This document shows positions 1-5,336 of a DNA stretch of 5,336 nucleotides, in pieces. The notes under the pieces were generated by a model. The model saw nothing but the letters and a program-made list of their open reading frames with translations, was not told the DNA's origin and ran no database searches. The position numbers and the translations under genes are program-made. How positions within the stretch are numbered: position 1 is the stretch's first letter; every line of letters begins with the position of its first letter. The DNA comes from an uncultured Sutterella sp. (lineage in GTDB: Bacteria > Pseudomonadota > Gammaproteobacteria > Burkholderiales > Burkholderiaceae_F): contig LR994475.1 of assembly GCA_905186105.1 (NCBI GenBank), positions 1,680,776 to 1,686,111 on the forward strand. Reading direction: 5' to 3'.

Positions 1-614
1 CACCAGGTACTCACGAAAGCGAGGCGAACACGGTGCATCCTGAAGCCGCCATTGTGCCTCTTGAGGTGAAGCACTCGGACATTACGTTAATGCCAGAATT
101 TAGAGACCCCGTCAAGGTGTCTTTGCCGACACTTACCGATGTGTTTGACGATGAAACGGCACCAGACCCCGAGTCGACCGTCGATGACTGTGTGGTTGAA
201 ATGCCTGACGACGGTACGGATCTCTTGCCGCCGTCGCTTCGTATCGAGACGATTCCAACGGAAGATGACGAGACGGTCGTTGACACAAGCCGCACGATCG
301 ACTTCCTCTTAGAAGCCATTAGTGACGCCTGTTTGACGCGTGGCATGACGCCCAATGTCGCTCGCAATGACAAGCGCATCACGATCGAACTCGATGAAGG
401 GCTTTTACTTGAAGCCTTGTCGGATAGCAGAGGTTGGCGCGTTGAAATGCCGTCCGTTGATGGTGTGCGTGCTCGTGGTGTTGCAAACTACTCGCTCGTT
501 CGTGCAGGCACCTGGAAAGCGTGGGATCTCACAGACGCAGACTTTGCTAATGACAAGTTTGTGAAGGACTTCGCAAGCTTTGCGGGACGTACGGCTGAAG
601 GACTAAATAGTTAA
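1..614 (+). CDS. C-terminal part of an unrecognised acidic protein (5' end outside window)
   Basis: The frame beginning at base 3 is open to the left edge and stops with TAA at 612-614, giving 203 residues of a longer protein. A GTG at 33 is in frame, but it has no ribosome site and the codons before it are open, so I treat the gene as partial. Roughly the first 95 residues are rich in Asp, Glu, Pro and Thr (for example DDETAPDPES and PTEDDETVV) and look like a disordered acidic linker. From about base 285 to the end the chain looks folded: a helix-like FLLEAISDACL, an ITIELDEGLLLEAL stretch and a WRVEMPSVDGVRARG / GTWKAWDL region. There is no signal peptide or membrane segment, so it is probably cytoplasmic. 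The FLLEAI...DEGLLL pattern faintly recalls the winged-helix C-terminus of MobH-type TraI relaxases, but I cannot support that assignment. G+C is higher than in the operon to its right. Confidence 0.75.
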   Translation, partial: PGTHESEANTVHPEAAIVPLEVKHSDITLMPEFRDPVKVSLPTLTDVFDDETAPDPESTVDDCVVEMPDDGTDLLPPSLRIETIPTEDDETVVDTSRTIDFLLEAISDACLTRGMTPNVARNDKRITIELDEGLLLEALSDSRGWRVEMPSVDGVRARGVANYSLVRAGTWKAWDLTDADFANDKFVKDFASFAGRTAEGLNS

Positions 615-645
615 CGTCTGTTGTATTTACCAGTGAATAGTTAAC
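606..645. repeat. 10-bp direct repeat AATAGTTAAC, two copies 30 bp apart
   Basis: AATAGTTAAC occurs at 606-615 and again at 636-645. The first copy contains the last two codons and the stop of the left-hand gene (Asn-Ser-stop). Each copy contains the palindrome GTTAAC. The repeat sits exactly at the change from the G+C-richer left gene to the A+T-richer region. It may be chance, a trace of local duplication, or the scar of an insertion; no matching copy is seen at the right edge of the window. Confidence 0.45.
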
Positions 646-692
646 TTACAACTTCAGCTGTTATGGCATGAGAAGGTGTCCTATATATGAAC

Positions 693-718
693 AAAAAACT
701 AGTAGCCTTGCAAAGCTA
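693..718 (-). terminator. Weak candidate terminator downstream of the minus-strand operon
   Basis: Read on the minus strand, TAGC (718-715) can pair with GCTA (706-703) across an 8-nt loop that could pair further, and after four bases a run of six T follows (698-693). It lies 20 nt beyond the stop of the last gene of the operon. The stem is only four clear pairs and not G+C rich, so the call is tentative. No better hairpin with a T-run is visible between 615 and 737. Confidence 0.25.
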
Positions 719-737
719 AATTCGCCATTTTTTGCCC

Positions 738-1167
738 TTAAAAAGCAAATTGTTTTTTGTGCTCAACGATGAATTTATCCAATAGCTCCACCACGGAACC
801 AAGCATCATACGATCAGAAGTAGAACACCAGGATTCCAAAACGCCCCACTCTTCTTCACAAATAAAACCAAATCGATAGTACTGAAGATTTAGCATTTTT
901 TAGCATCCATCTCTCCTGGGCATATATCCATTTGTTGGGAGCATAAAGTGTGGCTACATTCTTAGTACTATTCTTGGGAACCGTTGTTAGCCAAACAATC
1001 TCCGTGAACTCATTAGCCTGTTCACGCTTCCAATATGTTTGTATGCCATTGGTCTCATCAGTTGCCGATGTCACGTCATTCCAACTCAACAAGTCCATAG
1101 TCGAAACAATCTCTGCGCATCCAGCAAGCATCAATGCGCTCATCGTAATTAATGATTTTCAAGGCAT
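738..1167 (-). pseudogene. Broken lipoprotein gene (stop at codon 3 plus a frameshift)
   Basis: A strong ribosome site TAAGGAG (1180-1174) stands 6 nt before ATG 1167. From there the frame reads M-P-stop-K-S-L-I-T-M-S-A-L-M-L-A-G-C: a lipoprotein signal with lipobox LAGC (Cys codon 1119-1117), interrupted by TGA at codon 3 (1161-1159). The next in-frame ATG (1143) has no ribosome site and would give a signal lacking its positive start. The frame then stays open to a TGA at 858-856, ending in an implausible tail. Skipping one base (or removing a 10-bp duplication) at 887-906 moves into a frame that continues sensibly (LNLQYYRFGFICEEEWG ... VVELLDKFIVEHKK) to TAA at 740-738. The restored product is about 140 residues, rich in Trp and Tyr, probably anchored to an outer or inner membrane leaflet. 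I do not recognise the family. It is the last gene of the operon, 26 nt after the preceding gene. Two separate lesions make a live gene unlikely, unless the sequence itself has errors. Confidence 0.7.
887..906. repeat. Imperfect 10-bp tandem duplication at a frameshift
   Basis: On the plus strand GATTTAGCAT (887-896) is followed directly by TTTTTAGCAT (897-906); the two share the 8-mer TTTAGCAT. Since 10 is not a multiple of 3, gaining one unit shifts the frame. Removing one unit joins R-W-M-L directly to N-L-Q-Y-Y-R-F-G-F and restores the lipoprotein reading frame down to 738. Loss of a single A from the A6 run would have nearly the same effect. Confidence 0.6.
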
Positions 1168-1193
1168 TGTTTTCTCCTTATATAGATATAGCC

Positions 1194-1761
1194 TTATTCC
1201 CGTTGAACACTACCACAAGTTTCTTCCCACATGATTTCAAGTTCTGCTCTCATATATCGAGCATCTGGATGTGACTTTGTAGCATCTAAAACATTGCCAT
1301 CAAAGTGGATCCACTCGCCATTAAAAGGTAAGGTCTTCGCGTCCGTACTTTGAAATACTTTTTCACCCGACTTAAACTACCAGTTGTTCTCACGCGTTCA
1401 ATGACTTTTGCGCGATTACGCCGACAATCGTAGACATAATGGTCAGCCTCAGTCGAAATGTTTTTATATTTATCGTTCGCCATCGAAAAGGCAGTTTTCA
1501 AATCTGGTTGAGTACGTCCAACAGTAATCGCCAACCAAATGCCTCGATTTAACCGTTCTTTGACTGGTTCTCTTTTCCAGACATAAAATACATTTGACAT
1601 TGGTATTTTGCCTGTCCAACCTTCAACTTCGATCAAACTACCAATGAGACGTTTGATCTGATAGTCTGTATATATTCGGGTTCCGAGGTTGCTGAAGTTG
1701 CTAAAGAAGTAGCCCAAGGCAGTAACAAACTACACAGGCACAAAAAAGCGCGGCATTTCAT
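1194..1761 (-). pseudogene. Broken exported protein, possibly surface-adhesin E-like (two frameshifts)
   Basis: ATG 1761 follows AGGAG (1772-1768) at 6 nt and opens a clear signal peptide, MKCRAFLCLCSLLLPWATSLA, in a frame that stops at 1635-1633. A second frame carries the body (IYTDYQIKRLIGSL ... VFYVWKREP ... YVYDCRRNRAKVIERV) from about 1675 to 1375. A third frame carries the end (SGEKVFQSTDAKTLPF ... GEWIHFDGN ... CGSVQRE) to TAA at 1196-1194. The first switch is at the TATATA run 1669-1674 (two bases too many or one too few). The second fits loss of one A near 1372-1373, where TTTAAAG would read L-K-S-G. Restored, the protein has about 189 residues. The layout of signal peptide, Tyr-x-Asp-Cys followed by Arg-rich strand, late Trp, and final Cys resembles surface-adhesin E-type proteins, but that is a pattern impression only. 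It lies 21 nt after the 513-residue gene and 26 nt before the broken lipoprotein gene. Confidence 0.7.
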
Positions 1762-1782
1762 CAGGCTCTCCTATTGTCATCA

Positions 1783-3324
1783 TTAACCAGGTTTTTCAGC
1801 GAAAACGGATTGATTTTCAATCAATACATCTACAAATTTCATAATTCTTCGACGAATTTCTTCGTGATCAACATCGCGATTTAAAGTAATCCGTAGCTCA
1901 TAGCCTCTAGGCTTCTGATGGCTACCACTACAATGCTTAACCTCAGGCATGTTGCAGATATGCGAACGCAATGGCTCCAAGATAGTAACTTCAGCCTGCG
2001 CTTGATTCTTTGGCAGGTCTTCGATGGTCACCAAGATGTCATAAGATTCCAAATTGTCTGATGAGTCCCACTCAGAACTTGACCAACGCTCAATTTCCTT
2101 GCCATTCGCTGACACTTTCATATGTCCGTGCTCATCCATCGCAAATGTTAAGTGAGTTTTGTAGATGTTTTTCTCATCCTTTTCAGCTACCTCCATACTC
2201 ACGTAGTCCTTTAAAAGATCGGCAACCTCTCGATTCATGGTAATGTGTGATTCAGAATGAAGCCCTCGAATAGCTGACTTCAACCTTGCTTCTATATCCA
2301 AGTGACCTGATAAGGTTTCATGACTGACAAAAGCACCGGACATATCGACGGTGCCCGTCTTCCAATCCATCGTCAACCTATCGAGCCTACCTTTGGCAGA
2401 GAGTCGCCCCAATTCCTCAAAAGGATTGAGGTTAATGTCTTTCGGACAAATCCCAGGGAATAATGGTTGACGAGATGAGAAAACCAACTGTGAGAATAGA
2501 CAGGGCATCCATACATCAGTTGGCGTGGTAAAGGAACCGACAAAGTCTACTTTGATAGGTGGCAAGTCAGCAAACAATACCCCTTCGGCTTGCCAGATGA
2601 TTTTCAGGTTATTTTGCTCCTGTTCAGGCTTTATCGTAATGTCGTATTGGTTCCTACCAAGCGACAAAGGCGGTTGATCCTCAGCTGTCACCTGATCACG
2701 CCGACTCTTATATTGGAAATCCAATGACCGAGGACTGTTCTGATAGACATACGAAAGCGTTTTCTCGCCAGCCTCGACAAGTAACCCTAGCTCAGGGAGT
2801 CGAATCTTTATGTCACCGATTTCTCCCGTCAGCTGTAGCGATGACAACGTTGTATCTTCAAATTTAAATGCCGCATTCAGCTTACTACTTCCAATTCGTT
2901 CATCCTTTTCAACAGCCTCCATCCATTGAAGATGAATTGACTGAGGATGCATGGCTACATCAAAAGCGACTTCTAGTTTGGGTTTCGCTTTTTTGAATAA
3001 TGAGTTCTCTTCATAAGCCATACCTTCAGATGTAAACAGAAGAATAGGACTCGCACCCGTTTCTAACCGTCCTCTCATTGTCAACATCTTGGAACTAGTT
3101 GGCGTTCCCACTTCAAGAACCACCTCACGTTCCAAAAAACCAATCTTATGAAAACTTACGAAAGTATCAAAGCCTTGAAGGGATGCAAGATTCAGTGAGC
3201 CAACTAATCGATCAAAAGCAGTTACCTGACAAAACAACAGGGCAACATAGCCTAAAACCAAAGCAAGCGCCAAACTCATCGACAACTTGACTTTTTTTGT
3301 AGGAGCAAAACAGCATTTAGACAT
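1783..3324 (-). CDS. Membrane-anchored or exported 513-residue protein of unknown function
   Basis: ATG 3324 is preceded by AGGAG (3337-3333) at 8 nt; this ribosome site overlaps the TAG stop of the previous gene, so translation is probably coupled. The N-terminus has Lys10, Lys11 and Lys13, then one hydrophobic segment at about residues 16-32 followed by VTAF, which could be a signal anchor or a cleaved signal (after Ala36). The remaining ~475 residues are polar with alternating hydrophobic positions (for example KLEVAFDVAMH, DIKIRLPELGLLVEAG, GHLDIEARLK, YDILVTIEDL), suggesting a large beta-rich extracytoplasmic domain. Four Cys beyond the membrane segment fall in two close pairs, 275/293 and 457/465, and may form disulfides. 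No catalytic motif or known domain is recognised. The overall style (N-terminal anchor plus long beta-rich body with a DMSGAF / SGHLDIEA part) recalls YdgA/DUF945- or AsmA-type periplasmic proteins, without enough match to assign it. The frame is intact, unlike the two genes after it. Confidence 0.85.
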   Translation of the reverse strand: MSKCCFAPTKKVKLSMSLALALVLGYVALLFCQVTAFDRLVGSLNLASLQGFDTFVSFHKIGFLEREVVLEVGTPTSSKMLTMRGRLETGASPILLFTSEGMAYEENSLFKKAKPKLEVAFDVAMHPQSIHLQWMEAVEKDERIGSSKLNAAFKFEDTTLSSLQLTGEIGDIKIRLPELGLLVEAGEKTLSYVYQNSPRSLDFQYKSRRDQVTAEDQPPLSLGRNQYDITIKPEQEQNNLKIIWQAEGVLFADLPPIKVDFVGSFTTPTDVWMPCLFSQLVFSSRQPLFPGICPKDINLNPFEELGRLSAKGRLDRLTMDWKTGTVDMSGAFVSHETLSGHLDIEARLKSAIRGLHSESHITMNREVADLLKDYVSMEVAEKDEKNIYKTHLTFAMDEHGHMKVSANGKEIERWSSSEWDSSDNLESYDILVTIEDLPKNQAQAEVTILEPLRSHICNMPEVKHCSGSHQKPRGYELRITLNRDVDHEEIRRRIMKFVDVLIENQSVFAEKPG

Positions 3325-3335
3325 GATGTCTACTC

Positions 3336-3743
3336 CTAATAAAGCCAGTTCGAAAGCGAATAAGAAAGTTCATCAATCCAGAAGATCAGGCGATCGAACC
3401 ATATACTGAATGCTTCAGTACCATACTCACCGAACTCATCCGTCGACAAAAGAAAAATCACGGTAAAGAGCATTACCAGCTGAATTAAGTTCAGTTTTTG
3501 CTTGTGATGAACAGTCCCAACGCCATTTTCTTCAGTTTCTTTTTGTTGGCGATAAGCATGCCACGTTTCTAACAGTTTGCTCAAACCATTAGAGCTGTTA
3601 GCCGGGCTAGGATTCGTATGTGGATGCATTGGGAAATTTGAAATCAGCTGCTCGTTTTCTTGACGAATAACCTCAAGCTTTGACGTCGAAAGATTCTCAA
3701 CTAACGAAACAAAATCTCCATTTTTAGGCTCTCCTTGGTTCAT
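3336..3743 (-). CDS. Small single-pass inner-membrane protein, unknown function (135 aa)
   Basis: I chose ATG 3743 because GGAGAG (3756-3751) lies just upstream with GGAG 9 nt away; an upstream TTG at 3758 overlaps that ribosome site and is unlikely. Residues 1-80 are hydrophilic: a possibly helical VSLVENLSTSKLEVIRQENE stretch, a Pro/Asn/Ser-rich linker (about 38-53), then a charged LLETWHAYRQQKETEE stretch. HHKQK (79-83) precedes a hydrophobic segment at about 84-100 (LNLIQLVMLFTVIFLLS), followed by an acidic, Trp/Phe-rich tail (IWFDRLIFWIDEL) that could lie along the membrane. By the positive-inside rule the N-terminus is cytoplasmic and the tail periplasmic. The gene starts 19 nt after the repeat-protein gene, and its stop overlaps the ribosome site of the 513-residue gene. 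It could link cytoplasmic and periplasmic parts of one complex, but no family is recognised. Confidence 0.8.
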   Translation of the reverse strand: MNQGEPKNGDFVSLVENLSTSKLEVIRQENEQLISNFPMHPHTNPSPANSSNGLSKLLETWHAYRQQKETEENGVGTVHHKQKLNLIQLVMLFTVIFLLSTDEFGEYGTEAFSIWFDRLIFWIDELSYSLSNWLY

Positions 3744-3762
3744 TTTAGAGCTCTCCAAAACA

Positions 3763-4083
3763 TCAGTCTTTGAGATTTAATACGCTCTTGGCATCAACCT
3801 TGAAGGGACTTCCAGTTACATACACATCACCGAACGCATCCATATAAAGCACGCCTTCAGTTGTTGCACCTTCGAGACGTCCTACTGCAAAAGGACTGCC
3901 CTCAACGAAAATGTCACCGAAAGCATTGCACCATAAGCGTCCTTCTGTAGAAGTATCCACATGTCCGACAGAAAATGGCGTACTGCCATTAAATACGTCT
4001 CCAAATGCATTGGTATGAAGTTCGTCAGCACTAGAGACAAATGACAAAAAGAGACTGGATAGCAACCAAAAGCCTTTATACAT
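3763..4083 (-). CDS. Secreted triple-repeat protein with AFGD...GSPF motifs (106 aa)
   Basis: ATG 4083 is chosen: AGGA (4095-4092) is 8 nt upstream, whereas the in-frame TTG at 4098 overlaps that site. Residues 1-19 (MYKGFWLLSSLFLSFVSSA) are a typical cleaved signal peptide with a Ser-Ser-Ala site, so the mature product of about 87 residues is exported. It consists almost wholly of three repeats of 28-29 residues. The core is AFGD(V/I)(F/Y)-x-x-GS-x-PF-x-V, with AFGD at residues 26, 54 and 83 and PF at 36-37, 64-65 and 93-94; linkers between repeats carry Thr-Glu-Gly. One Cys (52) is the only cysteine in the mature part. The regular spacing suggests a small beta-repeat fold, perhaps a binding or scaffold protein. 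I do not recognise the repeat as a named family. It lies 32 nt after the MORN-repeat gene and 19 nt before the small membrane protein gene. Confidence 0.85.
   Translation of the reverse strand: MYKGFWLLSSLFLSFVSSADELHTNAFGDVFNGSTPFSVGHVDTSTEGRLWCNAFGDIFVEGSPFAVGRLEGATTEGVLYMDAFGDVYVTGSPFKVDAKSVLNLKD
3793..4020 (-). repeat. Three tandem coding repeats of about 84-87 bp
   Basis: The array encodes the three AFGD...GSPF units of the secreted protein. The AFGD codons lie at 4008-3997, 3924-3913 and 3837-3826, giving periods of 84 and 87 bp. The copies have diverged at the DNA level much more than at the conserved residues, for example GCATTTGGA, GCTTTCGGT and GCGTTCGGT for Ala-Phe-Gly. This suggests an old duplication held by protein-level selection rather than a recent expansion. 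Confidence 0.75.
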
Positions 4084-4115
4084 CCTCTCTATCCTCAATA
4101 ACGAGAACGATTGAG

Positions 4116-5162
4116 CTACTCATTCAGCTCTTTGATCACGATCCCACCATTGTCATTGGGCGAAACCTCATTCGGCTCCGGTCTTGGTGAGGACATTTCT
4201 TTGACAGTGCTTACAACATTGTCTTCGTGGGTGCCCTCTTGAACAATATTCCCACGCGAATCATAGGCACGAAATTCCCCCGTCGCACGACCATTCTTCA
4301 TCATCATTTCTCCCATCAGCGCCTCTTGTGAGTTGTAGTTTTTCTGCCAGCCATTGGCAACACCATTTTTGTAGGTCTGAACGACTTTCATGCCATCAGG
4401 TCGCCATGTAGTCAACTCACCGTCGTACTCATTCATCTTATAAGTTCCTTGACGAGCGGGTTTACCTGTTTGCGGGAAATAGACGGTAAAAGGACCATGA
4501 CGTACGCCGTTTTTAAGCATGCCCTCTTCTAAAGGGTGGTAGTCATCAGAAAAAAGTTTAAACGGGTCGCTCTGCTTGCCATGCTCGAAGTTCACAGAAC
4601 TCCGAAGTTGTCCGTTTTCAAAATAATCTAAAGCTTCACCATGTAACTGATGATCTGCGTACATGTGCTTTAATTGGACGGTGCCCGAGGGATAGTATTG
4701 TTCAACTAGACCATTGAGCTTTCCCGCTCGATACTGAGCCTTGACCTTGAGCTTACCGGTATCTGACCAATATTGAACAGTCTCGCCATCACGCTCACCA
4801 TCTTTAAAGATGCCGTGGTCTACCAGCACACCTTTTTCTGTCCAGGCTTCAAAAAGTACATTTTGCTCGCCATTTTCCCAGTGTCCGATCTCACGAAGTT
4901 GACCTTCACTGAAGACCACATTGAGCCCGTCAAGCTTGCCGTCTTTATAGGCATAAAGGGAATAGCCAGAATCTGAAACATCTTTGACACGCCCTGTAAA
5001 CGGTTTCCCTTCCTTGTCCATCAATAAGCCGTCAACATTCTTGAGCTCAGACGAAGCTGTCGAAGGTAACCAACCATAGAGCTGATATTTGTAATACCAA
5101 GCGCCCACGGCTGCACCCAAACTGACAACCGTAACAGCAACCAAAAAACCGAGTTTGCTCAT
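4116..5162 (-). CDS. Membrane-anchored MORN-repeat variant (YwqK/COG2849-like) protein
   Basis: ATG 5162 is chosen because AAGGAG (5174-5169) sits 6 nt upstream; the same frame is open further up, but without a ribosome site and with an unlikely sequence. The product has 348 residues. Residues 4-22 form a hydrophobic segment (signal anchor, possibly cleaved after Ala21), placing the rest in the periplasm or on the surface. Residues about 45-317 hold roughly ten repeats of 22-25 residues of the MORN-variant type: a strand with Tyr/Phe/Trp, then G-x-L or similar, then Y-K-x-G-x-x-(D/N/H)-G, as in YRAGKLNGLVEQYYPSG, LKNGVRHGPFTVYF and YKNGVANGWQKNY. A Pro-rich acidic tail (about 318-348) ends in GGIVIKELNE. 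Such proteins are often annotated 'YwqK family antitoxin', but nothing here supports a toxin-antitoxin role; the repeats are known as beta-hairpin binding scaffolds. First gene of the operon. Confidence 0.88.
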   Translation of the reverse strand: MSKLGFLVAVTVVSLGAAVGAWYYKYQLYGWLPSTASSELKNVDGLLMDKEGKPFTGRVKDVSDSGYSLYAYKDGKLDGLNVVFSEGQLREIGHWENGEQNVLFEAWTEKGVLVDHGIFKDGERDGETVQYWSDTGKLKVKAQYRAGKLNGLVEQYYPSGTVQLKHMYADHQLHGEALDYFENGQLRSSVNFEHGKQSDPFKLFSDDYHPLEEGMLKNGVRHGPFTVYFPQTGKPARQGTYKMNEYDGELTTWRPDGMKVVQTYKNGVANGWQKNYNSQEALMGEMMMKNGRATGEFRAYDSRGNIVQEGTHEDNVVSTVKEMSSPRPEPNEVSPNDNGGIVIKELNE

Positions 5163-5198
5163 GACGATCTCCTTGTTAAGATCTCTGTGACGCAAGGA

Positions 5199-5226
5199 CT
5201 TGTAGGAAAACCATACGCAACAACAA
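5199..5226 (-). promoter_or_regulatory. Weak sigma-70-like promoter candidate for the operon
   Basis: On the minus strand TTGTTG (5226-5221) and TACAAG (5204-5199) are separated by 16 bp, matching three and four of six consensus bases. Transcription would start near 5192, about 30 nt before the start of the MORN-repeat gene. The 105-nt gap between the upstream gene's stop and this start codon is the only sizeable gap in the operon's 5' region, so a promoter is expected here, but this exact placement is a guess. Confidence 0.25.
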
Positions 5227-5267
5227 CCAAACGCGTTCGGTAAAAACCACCTCAAAACCTTATCACA

Positions 5268-5336
5268 CTATCCTAACCTACCAAAAACAGTCTGGTATCG
5301 CGTTCGAAGGTCGTCCGGAGCGCTTTCAACCATCTT
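5268..5336 (-). CDS. C-terminal tail of an upstream gene (edge of window)
   Basis: The frame entering from the right edge reads K-M-V-E-S-A-P-D-D-L-R-T-R-Y-Q-T-V-F-G-R-L-G and stops with TAG at 5270-5268. Only 22 residues are visible. They look coding (34 of 69 bases are G or C, charged and aromatic residues balanced), and the stop leaves a 105-nt gap before the operon's first start codon. The ATG at 5333 could in principle start a tiny peptide, but no ribosome site can be seen because the window ends. No family can be named from this fragment. Confidence 0.4.
   Translation of the reverse strand, partial: KMVESAPDDLRTRYQTVFGRLG

Noticed and set aside
11..382. Minus-strand open frame opposite the left partial gene
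   Set aside because: Low-complexity Ser/Val-rich translation that arises from the acidic codons of the plus-strand gene; no start signal.
887..906. Programmed ribosomal frameshift at the A6 run in the lipoprotein gene
   Set aside because: The required shift is +1, not the -1 typical of A-rich slippery sites, and the gene is already interrupted at codon 3, so mutation or sequence error is simpler.
950..1234. Plus-strand open frame opposite the broken lipoprotein gene
   Set aside because: It has no ribosome site and is antisense to a frame with a lipobox, a strong ribosome site and operon spacing; it is a shadow. The same applies to plus-strand frames at 2010-2243, 3099-3290 and 4773-4976.
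4084..4098. TTG at 4098 as start of the AFGD-repeat protein, and likewise TTG at 3758 for the small membrane protein
   Set aside because: Both TTG codons overlap the ribosome site of an ATG just downstream (4083 and 3743), which gives correct spacing and, for the first, a standard signal peptide.
5163..5255. N-terminal extension of the MORN-repeat protein, which would include the residues NAFG resembling the AFGD repeat of the next gene
   Set aside because: The extension lacks a ribosome site, is Cys-rich and unlike a signal sequence, and AAGGAG stands right before ATG 5162. The NAFG match is only four residues and lacks the GSPF part.
5232..5306. Direct repeat CGCGTTCG at 5232-5239 and 5299-5306 as an operator or attachment site
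   Set aside because: Only 8 bp, with one copy inside coding sequence and no further symmetry; it is compatible with chance.

Overview
The window looks like a Gram-negative (probably gammaproteobacterial) sequence. This is inferred from the lipobox and signal-peptide proteins, the strong AGGAG-type ribosome sites, the periplasmic or inner-membrane character of nearly every product, and a base composition of roughly 43-47% G+C in hand-counted samples. No RNA gene, CRISPR array, transposase, integrase or complete insertion sequence is visible.

Layout. Bases 1-614 (+) hold the 3' end of a gene entering from the left. It is richer in G+C (33 of 60 in bases 241-300) and encodes an acidic linker followed by a C-terminal domain of about 100 residues that I do not recognise. 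Bases 615-737 are intergenic. From 5162 down to 738, on the minus strand, lie six genes in one direction separated by only 11-32 nt, so they are almost certainly one operon. In transcription order they are: (1) a membrane-anchored protein with about ten MORN/YwqK-type repeats; (2) a small secreted protein made of three copies of an AFGD...GSPF motif; (3) a 135-residue single-pass membrane protein; (4) a 513-residue membrane-anchored or exported protein with a large extracytoplasmic part; (5) an exported protein broken by two frameshifts; (6) a lipoprotein broken by a stop at codon 3 and by a frameshift at a 10-bp imperfect tandem duplication. At the right edge, 5268-5336 (-) is the 3' tail of another gene.

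Interpretation. The operon reads as a cell-envelope accessory module. Every intact product has a signal peptide or membrane segment, and none carries a recognisable catalytic motif. The last two genes are degraded, although the reading frames and ribosome sites of both ancestral genes can still be reconstructed. Their decay contrasts with four intact upstream genes. Either the distal end is under relaxed selection or local indel errors occurred in the assembly. The cargo lies between a rightward gene and a leftward gene of somewhat higher G+C, which would fit an accessory insertion into a backbone, but no insertion machinery or clear boundary is seen. The function of the module is unknown; the AFGD-repeat protein next to the MORN protein is the most distinctive part.
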